A stretch of DNA of 21,428 nt from Actinomycetes bacterium (GCA_023436605.1 JAEZIQ010000001.1:1-21428), one strand, 5' to 3'; positions 1 to 8,401 are shown, numbered from the stretch's first letter. Notes: generated by a model not told the origin, from the sequence alone. Made by a program: numbers and translations.

Positions 1-3
1 TCA

Positions 4-663
4 TTAGTCGGTTTTGCCGGGGCGGCGCCGGGCCCGCCGACGCCCCAGCCGGCGCTTCATCCGGCGCCAGGTGCGGAACCTGGTCGTACCCCGTGCCGCT
101 GACCTGAGGGCATAACCGAGTGCGGAATCCGAAAACTCACCGCTCCAGGGCAGATCGATTCTGACTTCCACTTGGCCCGGGTCGCCGGTCCTTATGTGGG
201 TCTTTTTCGGGGCGAAGTTCTCGAACAGCTCGGTCGCGTTGGTGTTGTCGGCGAGGATCACCGCGAGGAAATGGGTTACGCCTTCCTCCCGGGCCCGCGT
301 CGCGAGCCGTGAAAGCAGTGCCTTTCCGAGGCCCTTGCCGCGCCAACGGTCGTCGATCACGATCGCCACCTCAGCCTCGCGGTCCCGGTAGGGCAAGGTG
401 CGGATGTACCGGGCCACGCCGACCAGGTCGCCCTCGTCGGGATCGACGGCGACCAGCGCCTCGTGGTGGTGATGATCCACCTCGGTCAGGTAGCTGAGGT
501 CGGAATCAGTCAATCTCGCGACCGGCGCGAAGAAACGCTGATAGCGGGATTGCGGGCTGAGCCGCGTGAAGCCCTCGACGAGCCGGCTTCTGTCGTCAGG
601 CCGGATCGGCCGGATCAGGACCTCGACCCCGGGCTCGAGCACCGTGAATTCGGAATCGCTCAA
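4..663 (-). CDS. GNAT-family N-acetyltransferase with arginine-rich C-terminal tail
   Basis: Acetyl-CoA-dependent N-acetyltransferase of 219 residues; the substrate is unknown. The GNAT fold starts at about residue 15 (LIRPIRPDDR). The acetyl-CoA loop (motif A, R/QxxGxG/A) is RGKGLGKA at 108-115, followed by the usual ADNTNATELFENF helix at 138-150. The opening (RPIRPDD, then RLSPQSRYQRFF) resembles the GNAT domains of bacterial protein-lysine acetyltransferases, but no cyclic-nucleotide or CoA-ligase domain is attached. The last 33 residues (187-219) are dominated by Arg and Lys and could contact nucleic acid or acidic lipids. The start is TTG at 663. Its TTGA overlaps the TGA stop of the response regulator by four bases, which implies translational coupling; the Shine-Dalgarno site is weak and GTG at codon 8 is an alternative. 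It is the third gene of the kinase-regulator operon. The family call is solid; the target is unknown. Confidence 0.88.
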   Translation of the reverse strand: MSDSEFTVLEPGVEVLIRPIRPDDRSRLVEGFTRLSPQSRYQRFFAPVARLTDSDLSYLTEVDHHHHEALVAVDPDEGDLVGVARYIRTLPYRDREAEVAIVIDDRWRGKGLGKALLSRLATRAREEGVTHFLAVILADNTNATELFENFAPKKTHIRTGDPGQVEVRIDLPWSGEFSDSALGYALRSAARGTTRFRTWRRMKRRLGRRRARRRPGKTD

Positions 664-1289
664 GGGTCGACCAGCCCCTGCCGGATCGCGTAACGAACCA
701 ACTCGACCCGGTCTCGCATGCCGAGCTTTTTCATCGCGTTGGCGCGGTGATTCTCGACGGTCTTCTCGGAAAGGTGGAGCATCTCGGCGATCTCCCGGGT
801 GGTATTGGCCTCGGCCACGAGCTTCACGATTTCTTCCTCGCGAGGGGTGAGATCGGAACCGGCCGGTTCACCCCTTTCGAGCAGGTCGCGGATCAGCGCC
901 TGCTGGGCCCCGGGCGAGAGGAAGGGCTCGCCCCGCTCGACCGAGCGGATCGCGTTGAGCAGGTCGGTGTCGGCCTGAGACTTGAGCACGTATCCGGAGG
1001 CGCCGGCCTTGAGGGCCTCGAACAGGTAACGCTCATCGTCATGCATCGAGAGGATCAGCACGTTGGTCTCCGGCACCTGGGCCTTGATTTCCCGGGTCGC
1101 CTGCAGTCCGGTCAGGCCCGGCATCTTCACGTCGAGGATCGCCAGGTCCGGGCGCTCGCGTACTACGGTGTCGCGGGCCTCGATTCCGTCGGCGGCCTCG
1201 GCGACCACCTCCAGGTCCCCCTGGCGCTCGAGCAGCAGCCGGAGTCCGGAACGGACGATGCCGTGATCGTCGGCAATCACGACCCTCAT
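660..1289 (-). CDS. NarL/FixJ-family response regulator (receiver + LuxR HTH)
   Basis: Two-component transcription regulator of 209 residues, the usual size for the family. The receiver domain covers about 1-120. The acidic pocket is D7/D8, the phospho-acceptor is D53 in AILDVKMPG, the switch residue is S81 and the conserved lysine is K103 in YVLKS. A LuxR-type helix-turn-helix follows at about 146-205, starting LTPREEEIVKLV and with the recognition helix in SEKTVENHRANAMKKLG. The ATG at 1289 overlaps the kinase stop in an ATGA, so kinase and regulator are made together. Phosphotransfer from the HisKA_3 kinase upstream to D53 is the expected mechanism. DNA targets are not evident. The divergent htpX gene and its intergenic dyad are the nearest candidates, by inference only. 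Confidence 0.95.
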   Translation of the reverse strand: MRVVIADDHGIVRSGLRLLLERQGDLEVVAEAADGIEARDTVVRERPDLAILDVKMPGLTGLQATREIKAQVPETNVLILSMHDDERYLFEALKAGASGYVLKSQADTDLLNAIRSVERGEPFLSPGAQQALIRDLLERGEPAGSDLTPREEEIVKLVAEANTTREIAEMLHLSEKTVENHRANAMKKLGMRDRVELVRYAIRQGLVDP

Positions 1290-2266
1290 GCGGATGTGCC
1301 CTCCCGGGCTGGCACCGCAAGGCGGACCGTGGTCCCGTGACCGGGGCGGGATTCAATATCGAGCTCCCCGCCGACCAGGATCGCCCGCTCCCGCATGCCA
1401 CCGAGACCAAGTCCCGAGGTCGCCTGGTCGAAGGTGAATCCGCTGCCGTCATCGGCGACTACCAGTTCGAAGCGGTCACCGGACCGGCGCAGGGCCACAT
1501 CGATCCGGGTGGCGCCGCTGTGACGGACGGCGTTGCCGATCGCTTCCTGCGAAACCCGGTAGATCACCAGCTGGAGGTCGGGGTCGAGCTCCGACGGATC
1601 GTCGTCACAGGCGAAGACAGCCTTCAGGCCGGGCCGGTCGAGCTGCTTGACAAGGCCGGCGATCGCGGCCCTCAGGCCGAGGTCGTCCAGAGCTGTCGGG
1701 CGAAGTTGCCGGGCTACGGTCAGCAGTTCGTCCATCGCCTGGTGGGCGAGCTGACTGGTCGCCTCGATTTCTTCAGCGAGTTCGGGTGGTGCCTCGGATC
1801 GGGTCGCCTCGAGCCGGAGCAGTACCCCGGTCAGCGACTGGTTGACCTGGTCATGGAGGTCCCGGGCGACCCTTGCCCGCTCTTCTTCCTGGGCAGCGAG
1901 GGCGGCGTTCGAGCTGCGCCTCCGTTCCGCTTCGAGGCGACGCATCATCCGCAGGAACGCCAGTTCCAATCGTTCGGCCTCTTCCGTTTCGGCCACGCCG
2001 TCGATCCAGACGGGCAGGTTCGCTCCGGGCTGGCTCAGGTCGACCTTCTCCATTTCGGTGATCACCGCTTCGAGCGGAGTGAAGCGCCGACGAAGGATGG
2101 CGATGTTGAGCAGGCAGGTGATCCCGGCCGCGACGGCGGCGATCAGCGCCAGCATCTCGACGTGATCGGTCGAAAATCCGGTGACGAGGGCAGCCCCGGC
2201 CGTGGCGAGGGCGACCATTACCGCGTTCAGCAGCAGCACTTCGGTGAAGATCGGGCGGCGCTTCAT
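1286..2266 (-). CDS. Membrane sensor histidine kinase (HisKA_3/NarX-like)
   Basis: Sensor kinase of 326 residues. Two hydrophobic segments (about 9-30 and 36-58) are joined by a loop of only a few residues, so there is almost no extracellular sensor and the signal is probably read within the membrane. A linker and coiled-coil region (about 62-125) leads to the HisKA_3 dimerisation box, with the phospho-accepting H138 in RVARDLHDQVNQSL. The HATPase_c domain has the N box around N245 (SQEAIGNAVRHSG), the G1 box DDGSGF at 272-277 and the G2 box GLGLGGM at 285-291. All key catalytic residues are present. It is coupled to the response regulator by a 4-bp overlap and lies divergent from htpX, 154 bp away. 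The ATG at 2266 begins a short basic stretch before the first membrane helix, which fits. The signal it senses is unknown; membrane or envelope stress is an inference from its design and neighbour. Confidence 0.94.
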   Translation of the reverse strand: MKRRPIFTEVLLLNAVMVALATAGAALVTGFSTDHVEMLALIAAVAAGITCLLNIAILRRRFTPLEAVITEMEKVDLSQPGANLPVWIDGVAETEEAERLELAFLRMMRRLEAERRRSSNAALAAQEEERARVARDLHDQVNQSLTGVLLRLEATRSEAPPELAEEIEATSQLAHQAMDELLTVARQLRPTALDDLGLRAAIAGLVKQLDRPGLKAVFACDDDPSELDPDLQLVIYRVSQEAIGNAVRHSGATRIDVALRRSGDRFELVVADDGSGFTFDQATSGLGLGGMRERAILVGGELDIESRPGHGTTVRLAVPAREGTSA

Positions 2267-2363
2267 CGTCGCCGTCCATGGTTACAGGGTGCGCGGCCGA
2301 TTTCCGGGTGGCCGGGGGCGATCCCGCGCACAAATGGGGGACAGCCCCTATGGACCGATCCGC

Positions 2364-2376
2364 CTTTCCGCGAAAG
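2364..2376. promoter_or_regulatory. Short dyad in the kinase-htpX divergent region (possible operator)
   Basis: The arms CTTTC and GAAAG flank a CGC centre, 45 bp upstream of the htpX start. It is the only tight perfect dyad I see in the 154-bp divergent spacer, apart from a GGGG/CCCC hairpin at about 2336-2348. It could bind the adjacent response regulator, but the dyad is short and could arise by chance. Confidence 0.25.
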
Positions 2377-2420
2377 AATGACAGCCGTATTTTCCCTCAC
2401 TCTGCTTCCAAGGAGGCCTG

Positions 2421-3290
2421 ATGACAACAACCAGACAGTCGACTTTCGGTGCCACGATGCGCACCACGCTCCTGCTCGCAACGCTTTCCGGCCTGCTGGT
2501 CGGGATCGGCTACCTGGTCAGCGGTGGCAACCCGAGTACCACTCTGCTCTTCCTTGGTATCGCCGTCGCGATGAACTTCTTCTCCTACTTCTTCAGCGAC
2601 AAGCTCGCCCTGAAGATGAGCGGGGCCCAGGAAATGGAGGAATCGGAGAACGCCGCCTATTTCCAGATGGTGCGGGAGCTTTGCCAGCGGGCCGACATCC
2701 CGATGCCGCGCCTTTACGTCATTCCGCAGGATCAGCCGAACGCGTTTGCGACCGGCCGCAACTACAACCACTCGGCGGTCGCGGTTACCGCCGGCATCAC
2801 CCGGCTGCTCTCGACCGATGAACTCCGTGGTGTGGTCGCTCACGAGCTCGCTCACATCAAGCACCGGGACATCCTGATCCAGTCCGTTGCCGCGACGATC
2901 GGTGCTGCGATCACCTACATCGCGTACATGCTGATGTGGTTCGGCAACGACAACAACTCGCCGCTCGGCCTGATCGGCTCATTGGCCATGGTGCTGCTGG
3001 CCCCGCTGGCCGCCGGCATCATCCAGATGGCCGTCTCCCGCCAGCGCGAGTACGCGGCGGACGCCGGTGGCGCTGCGATCTGTGGCAACCCCGAGTCGCT
3101 TGCTTCCGCTCTGCTCCGGCTTGAGCAGGGCGCCGACGCGATCCCGATGAAGGGACACGTCAGCGAAGCTTCCGAGCCGCTTTACATCGTCAAGCCGTTC
3201 AAGGCCAAGGGCCTGGCCGGTCTCTTCTCGACTCACCCCCCGATCGAGGAGCGTGTGAAGCGTCTCCGCCAGATGCGCCCCTCGCTCTAA
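2421..3290 (+). CDS. htpX: HtpX-family membrane zinc metalloprotease
   Basis: Integral membrane M48-family endopeptidase for quality control of membrane proteins; 289 residues, as usual for HtpX. The order of parts is canonical. Two N-terminal transmembrane segments (about 14-34 and 38-58) come first, then a cytoplasmic stretch with YVIPQDQPNAFATGR (99-113). The zinc motif HELAH is at 141-145, where H141 and H145 are ligands and E142 is catalytic. Two further hydrophobic segments lie at about 153-174 and 182-204, and the third zinc ligand is E210 in REYAADAGG. The C-terminal THPPIEERVKRL signature is present. The start at 2421 is preceded by a strong AAGGAGG site at 2410-2416. It is monocistronic, divergent from the two-component kinase, and followed by a strong terminator. 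Nothing is missing; the identification is firm. Confidence 0.97.
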   Translation: MTTTRQSTFGATMRTTLLLATLSGLLVGIGYLVSGGNPSTTLLFLGIAVAMNFFSYFFSDKLALKMSGAQEMEESENAAYFQMVRELCQRADIPMPRLYVIPQDQPNAFATGRNYNHSAVAVTAGITRLLSTDELRGVVAHELAHIKHRDILIQSVAATIGAAITYIAYMLMWFGNDNNSPLGLIGSLAMVLLAPLAAGIIQMAVSRQREYAADAGGAAICGNPESLASALLRLEQGADAIPMKGHVSEASEPLYIVKPFKAKGLAGLFSTHPPIEERVKRLRQMRPSL

Positions 3291-3306
3291 GCGGGCAGCT
3301 GACACG

Positions 3307-3336
3307 AAAAAGGGGCGCCTTCCGGCGCCCCTTTTT
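3307..3336. terminator. Bidirectional rho-independent terminator after htpX
   Basis: A perfect 8-bp GC stem (GGGGCGCC / GGCGCCCC) with a TTCC loop is extended by an A-tract on the left that pairs with a T-tract on the right. It lies between the convergent ends of htpX (3290) and the secreted-protein gene (3356) and should work in both directions. Confidence 0.92.
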
Positions 3337-3355
3337 CATTGCATTCGGTCGTTTT

Positions 3356-5614
3356 CTAGCGTGAGCTGTAGAGCGCGGCCGAGGTCGAGACCTTGTTACC
3401 GGCCTCGTCATTGATCGCGATCGAGACATCAACCTTGCCGCGGGTGAACTTGCGCGGCAGCTTGACCTTGACCAGGCCCCGGCCCGAAGCCAGGTTCCGG
3501 ACCGCCTCCAGCTTGCGCTTGCCCTGCTTGCCGTTCACCACCACCGAGACGGGCTCGCCCGAATCGGTCGAGACGCTGGCGATCACCTGGCGGTTGTTGA
3601 TCCGGACCGAACCGAGACTCGAGTCGACGGAACGGTCGGCCAGCGGTGCCGGGGCGGCGTAGGTGGCCGGGTTCGACTCCTCGTTGCCGGTGATCTCGTA
3701 GAGGCCCCACGGCGGGCTGGCGTTTACGAAACGGCCCGGTTCACAGGTGATCTGGGCCTCGGCAAACCGCCTCGTTTCGTGTTCTGCCCGCACCGTGTAC
3801 TTGCCGGCCGGGACATTGGGCCAGACCACGCCTCCGTCACCCGAAGAGGTGGGCTGGCCGGGAGTCGGAATCACCGACGAGTTGAAGTAGATCGCGTCGC
3901 GGGCGATATTGCCCGCCGGATCCGTAAGTGTCGCGGTCGAATCGGCAACCCCATGGGCACGGTAGTCATGGAAGTCGTCGAAGTTCGTGTAGGTACGACC
4001 GTCGATCAGCTGCCCGTCCTTGGTTCGCTGGAGGCGGAAAAGGGTCGAGACGACCGCACAGGTCTTGATCGTCTTCTTGCCCGCTTCGCCTTCCATTTCG
4101 GCACCGACGATCGCGCCCATCAATTCGACGATCGACTGCTTCGGCATCTGGAAGTTGATTCGGGTGATGTCCTTGCCGCGCGTGAAGAAGGTCTGCGCGT
4201 AGGTCGTGAAATAGTCGTCCGTCGCGTCGTCCGGGGTGGTGTTCGGGAAGGTGGCGTACGGCGTCACCTCGGCGTTGTCGGGAACCTCGAGTGACCAGGC
4301 ACCCTGTTCACCGGCAACGGTTTCGAGCTCGGGGAACTCGACCACCCTGATCACCGCTCCGTCGAGTCGCCGCATGTCACCGGCGAAGATGAAGGCGTAT
4401 GCGTTGCCGCTGATCGTCACCTTCGGGCTTGACGGGGCGCCGCCGGTCGGCTTCGCATCCTTGATCGAGGCGTTCTTCTGTCCCCTGCCGGGTACGGCAA
4501 TCGAGGTCGTGAAGGTCCGGGCATTACCAGCCTCGTCCTTCAGGTTGACGGTGACCTTGGTCGATCCGCCCTTGAACCGGGCTCCGATCTTGACGTTGAT
4601 TGTGCCGGCCTTCGCGAGGGTCGCCTTGCCGCTGGCCTTGCGGCCTGCCTGGGCAGCGCTGATCCGGACCGAGACCTCTTCGCGGGCGCTGACCTTCACC
4701 TTGAGAGTGCGAGACTTGCCCTTCTTCACGACCTTGGCCGAGGTGACCCTGGCATCAAGTTTCGTGTCGGCCGCAACTTCATCCGGCAACACAGCCGGGT
4801 TCGGCTCTTCCGTGCCGTACATCTCGTAAATGCCCCAGGGCGGGCTGGCATTGACCAGACGGCCCGGCTTGCAGGTCACCTGGGCGGTCGAGAAGCGAGA
4901 TTCGGCGTGCTGGGCCGATACGGTCCAGGTTCCGGTCGGGACATCCGGCCAGACGATGCCGCCATCGCGAGATGCCTCGGTGAGTGACGGGGTCGGGATG
5001 ACGTCCTTGTTGAAGTAGACCGGGCCTTCCGGAGAGTTGTTTCCGTCGGCGCCGGTCAGCTGCGCGGTCGCGCCCGTTACTCCATGCGGAGCGAAGGCGA
5101 TGAAGTCGCTCAGGGTCAGGAAGTTACGCCCCTCCCGTTCGTAAACGGTCGAAACGACGCCACAGTTCTTGAGAGTCTTGCTTCCTTCGGGTCCTTCGGT
5201 TTCCGCTCCAGCGAGGGCGGCGAACGGCTCGACGATCGCCTGCGGTGGCATCTGGAAGTTGACCTGACGCAGGTCACGGCCCTTGAGGTGGAAGGTCTGG
5301 TCGTGGATCGGGTAGAAGCCAGCGGCCGTCGCGTAGGGGGTGATCGTGGCGTTGGCCGGGACTTCGAGTTCCCAGTATCCGCCCGCGTCAGTGACCGTCT
5401 CGAGCTCGGGAAGTTCGTCGATCTTCACCGTGGCCCCTTCGAGGGGACCGGTGGTGCCCGAGAGCACGAACTTCCAGGCCCAACCGCTCACCTTCACGGT
5501 TTCCGGGGAGTCGGCGGCGCGCACCTGTCCGGCGAGGCCGGCGCAGGCCAGCGCAAACAGCGCCGCGCAGGCCAAAAATATGCCGGTAATCCGGCGATTC
5601 AAGGGGGTTGACAC
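3356..5614 (-). CDS. Secreted protein with two copies of an uncharacterised module (CarboxypepD_reg-like + Cys-pair domain + Ig-like)
   Basis: Predicted secreted protein of 752 residues; function not recognised. A signal peptide (about 1-33: basic start, Ala/Leu core, VRAA cut region) is followed by two homologous units, about 40-376 and 398-748. Each unit has three parts. First comes a CarboxypepD_reg-like beta domain (VSGWAWKF... then GGYWELEVP). Next is a conserved core with QTFxxxGxDxxxxNFQMP, a first Cys (C151, C519), HGV, a VYFN/IYFN-VIP stretch, DGG.VWP.VP, a second Cys in TCxPGR (C248, C624) and NASPPWG.YE. Last is an Ig-like beta region rich in Lys, ending D-E-A-G-N. There is no LPXTG motif or C-terminal membrane helix. 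The start is GTG at 5614. It directly follows the TAA of the upstream paralogue with a perfect AGGAGG six bases before it, so the two genes are probably co-translated. A structural or adhesive surface role is plausible but unproven. Confidence 0.82.
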   Translation of the reverse strand: MSTPLNRRITGIFLACAALFALACAGLAGQVRAADSPETVKVSGWAWKFVLSGTTGPLEGATVKIDELPELETVTDAGGYWELEVPANATITPYATAAGFYPIHDQTFHLKGRDLRQVNFQMPPQAIVEPFAALAGAETEGPEGSKTLKNCGVVSTVYEREGRNFLTLSDFIAFAPHGVTGATAQLTGADGNNSPEGPVYFNKDVIPTPSLTEASRDGGIVWPDVPTGTWTVSAQHAESRFSTAQVTCKPGRLVNASPPWGIYEMYGTEEPNPAVLPDEVAADTKLDARVTSAKVVKKGKSRTLKVKVSAREEVSVRISAAQAGRKASGKATLAKAGTINVKIGARFKGGSTKVTVNLKDEAGNARTFTTSIAVPGRGQKNASIKDAKPTGGAPSSPKVTISGNAYAFIFAGDMRRLDGAVIRVVEFPELETVAGEQGAWSLEVPDNAEVTPYATFPNTTPDDATDDYFTTYAQTFFTRGKDITRINFQMPKQSIVELMGAIVGAEMEGEAGKKTIKTCAVVSTLFRLQRTKDGQLIDGRTYTNFDDFHDYRAHGVADSTATLTDPAGNIARDAIYFNSSVIPTPGQPTSSGDGGVVWPNVPAGKYTVRAEHETRRFAEAQITCEPGRFVNASPPWGLYEITGNEESNPATYAAPAPLADRSVDSSLGSVRINNRQVIASVSTDSGEPVSVVVNGKQGKRKLEAVRNLASGRGLVKVKLPRKFTRGKVDVSIAINDEAGNKVSTSAALYSSR

Positions 5615-6736
5615 TTACTTCCTCCTGCCTGTTCTGGGCACGTGCAACCGGGCTACTGTCGTTGCCTGATTGCCGGCCTCATCGATGAGTGTTGTCTTCG
5701 TCCGGATCGAACCGGTCCTGAAGTTCCTTTTCAGCCTGATCGAGATCGTCCGCAGGTCACCGGCCAGGGTGGCCCGGCGGGTCGCGCGGCGCTTGCCCTG
5801 ACGGGCCTCGATCCGTACTTCGAGCTTTTCGTCTGCCCTGACGCTTATCCGCAGGAACCGGTTCTTGCCAGATCGAACGACCCCGGCCGAGAGCACGCTG
5901 CCCGAAACCGATTCGTCCCGGTCGGGCGGCAGCACCGCTGGGTTCGGTTCCTCGGTACGGGCCATTTCGTAGAGGCCCCAGGGCGGGTTCGCGTTGATCA
6001 GCCGGCCTTCTTCGCAGGTCGCCTGGAAAGGTGCGAAGCGGGTGGTGGGGTGGGAGCTGGTGATCGTGTAGACGCCGGGCTCGAGGTCGACCCACATCAC
6101 GCCGCCGTCCCGCGATGAGGCGGAGAGGGAATGGTCCGGCATCACGTGCTCGTTGTAGTAGATCGACTTGGCCGCGACCTCGCCGTCAGCGTCGGTGATG
6201 GTTGCCGTCGCTCCGGCTACTCCGTGCGGCATCGCCTCGAGGTAGTCCTGGAAGTCGAGGAAGCTCCGCTTCTCTTTCTCGAAGAAGGTCGAGACGATGG
6301 CGCATTTCCTGACTCGCTGGCTCCCGTCCGGAAGGGTTCTCATCTCGCCTCCGGAAAGCGCCCCGAGGATGCTGGCGATGTCATAGACGACCATCTGGAA
6401 GTTGACCTGGTTGAGGTTCTGGCCACGCGTAAAGAAGGTCTGATCGCACATCGAGTGGTGGCCTTCAAGTTCGGAGCAGGGGGTGATGCTCGCCCGGTCG
6501 GGGACCTGAAGTGACCAGTATCCGGTGTTGTCGGCTGTCGTCCTCAGGTCGGGATACTCGGCGATGTAAACGGTGGCTCCGCTTCCTCGATGGGAGGTGA
6601 TCGAGGTCCCTTCGAGCTTCGCGCCCCAGACGTGGCCTTCGAGGGTCACCTGACCGGCCGCGCTCGCGTTCGAAGTGAATGCAAAAAAGGCGGCCGCTAC
6701 CGAAAAAAGGCAGGCTACTCGGGTGAAACTGGTCAC
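5615..6736 (-). CDS. Secreted single-module paralogue of the downstream two-module protein
   Basis: Predicted secreted protein of 373 residues; function unknown. A signal peptide (about 1-27, ending SNASAAG) precedes one copy of the module also found in the genes at 3356-5614 and 12748-13902. The parts are a CarboxypepD_reg-like domain (VTLEGHVWGAK to TGYWSLQVPD, about 30-80), QTFFTRGQNLNQVNFQM (99-115), C145 in KCAIVSTFF, MPHGVAGATATITDADG (169-185), DGGVMW (210-215), C241 in ATCEEGR and NPPWGLYEM (250-258). An Ig-like tail follows, ending in a basic stretch (GRRK). It has two extra cysteines (C87, C97) that could form an additional disulfide. The start is GTG at 6736, with GAGGAG five bases upstream. 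It is the first gene of a two-gene operon and is divergent from moeZ. No membrane anchor or sortase signal is visible. Confidence 0.82.
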   Translation of the reverse strand: MTSFTRVACLFSVAAAFFAFTSNASAAGQVTLEGHVWGAKLEGTSITSHRGSGATVYIAEYPDLRTTADNTGYWSLQVPDRASITPCSELEGHHSMCDQTFFTRGQNLNQVNFQMVVYDIASILGALSGGEMRTLPDGSQRVRKCAIVSTFFEKEKRSFLDFQDYLEAMPHGVAGATATITDADGEVAAKSIYYNEHVMPDHSLSASSRDGGVMWVDLEPGVYTITSSHPTTRFAPFQATCEEGRLINANPPWGLYEMARTEEPNPAVLPPDRDESVSGSVLSAGVVRSGKNRFLRISVRADEKLEVRIEARQGKRRATRRATLAGDLRTISIRLKRNFRTGSIRTKTTLIDEAGNQATTVARLHVPRTGRRK

Positions 6737-6861
6737 GATTCTCCTCTGCTCCCTCGAAAAGTATGGTCAGACGCCACTCCAGCGCGGAATCTACCCCACT
6801 GCTGATGACGGGTACAGTTCGTGGCCGCGCTTCCTTGTCAGAAAGGGCAGATGAACCGCGC

Positions 6862-6867
6862 TATACT
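6862..6867 (+). promoter_or_regulatory. Candidate -10 element for the moeZ-cysO transcript
   Basis: TATACT, a near-consensus -10 hexamer, stands out in this GC-rich spacer 45 bp before moeZ. A TTGTCA at 6835-6840 resembles a -35 but lies 21 bp away, more than the usual 16-18 bp, so only the -10 is offered. The moeZ Shine-Dalgarno site is AGAGGA at 6899-6904. Confidence 0.35.
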
Positions 6868-6912
6868 TTTTGAAGTAGCTAAATCCAGATCGAGATTCAG
6901 AGGATTCGCCGA

Positions 6913-8079
<1,167 letters not shown>

Positions 8080-8122
8080 GCCGGCGTGACCGACCACGGA
8101 TACGACCGGTAGGATCAGCTTC

Positions 8123-8401
8123 ATGCCGTCCGTGAAGATTCCCCCCGTTCTCCGCAAGCACACAGGCGACCAGACCGCGGTCGACGTCGCCGGCTCAAAT
8201 GTGGGTGAGGTGCTGAACGCGCTGGTGGCCGAGTATCCCGAAACCAGGGAGCAGCTCTTTTCCAGCGAAGGCGAACTCAACCGCTTCGTCAACGTCTACC
8301 TCAACGACGAAGACGTCCGCGTCCTCGACGGCCTCGAAACCGCGGTCGGTGAAACCGACACCGTGATGATCCTGCCGGCCATGGCCGGCGGTTGCCTCTA
8401 G
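8123..8401 (+). CDS. cysO: CysO-like ubiquitin-fold sulfur carrier with C-terminal GGCL extension
   Basis: MoaD/ThiS-fold sulfur carrier of 92 residues. As the C-terminal thiocarboxylate it donates sulfur to CysM to form a CysO-cysteine adduct. From memory of the M. tuberculosis protein, the match covers the N-terminus (IPPVLRKHTG, 6-15), FVNVYLNDEDVR (55-66) and ILPAMAGG (83-90). That resemblance is much stronger than to MoaD or ThiS. The oddity is the end: Gly89-Gly90 is followed by Cys91-Leu92 and then TAG. In mycobacterial CysO the GG is terminal, so the Cys-Leu must be clipped before adenylation. QbsE of Pseudomonas, which ends Gly-Gly-Cys-Phe and is trimmed by the JAMM protease QbsD, is a direct precedent. 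The neighbouring Mec is the obvious candidate protease. The gene lies 44 bp after moeZ, and its stop overlaps that of the convergent DUF2007 gene. Confidence 0.93.
   Translation: MPSVKIPPVLRKHTGDQTAVDVAGSNVGEVLNALVAEYPETREQLFSSEGELNRFVNVYLNDEDVRVLDGLETAVGETDTVMILPAMAGGCL

Noticed and set aside
463..474. Four consecutive histidines in the acetyltransferase, like an affinity tag
   Set aside because: They lie in the middle of the GNAT fold (residues 64-67) with natural codons; no vector sequence is nearby.
2336..2348. GGGG/CCCC hairpin upstream of htpX as a possible REP-type element
   Set aside because: Only one copy was noticed in the window, with no T-tract and no neighbouring transposase; too short to call.
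1337..2821. Plus-strand open frame of 494 codons across the kinase and into htpX
   Set aside because: It is antisense to a kinase with all catalytic motifs and overlaps htpX in another frame; its product shows no domain and reads as GC-rich shadow sequence.
6835..6867. TTGTCA plus TATACT as a complete promoter for moeZ
   Set aside because: The 21-bp spacing is too long; only the -10 is kept, at low confidence.
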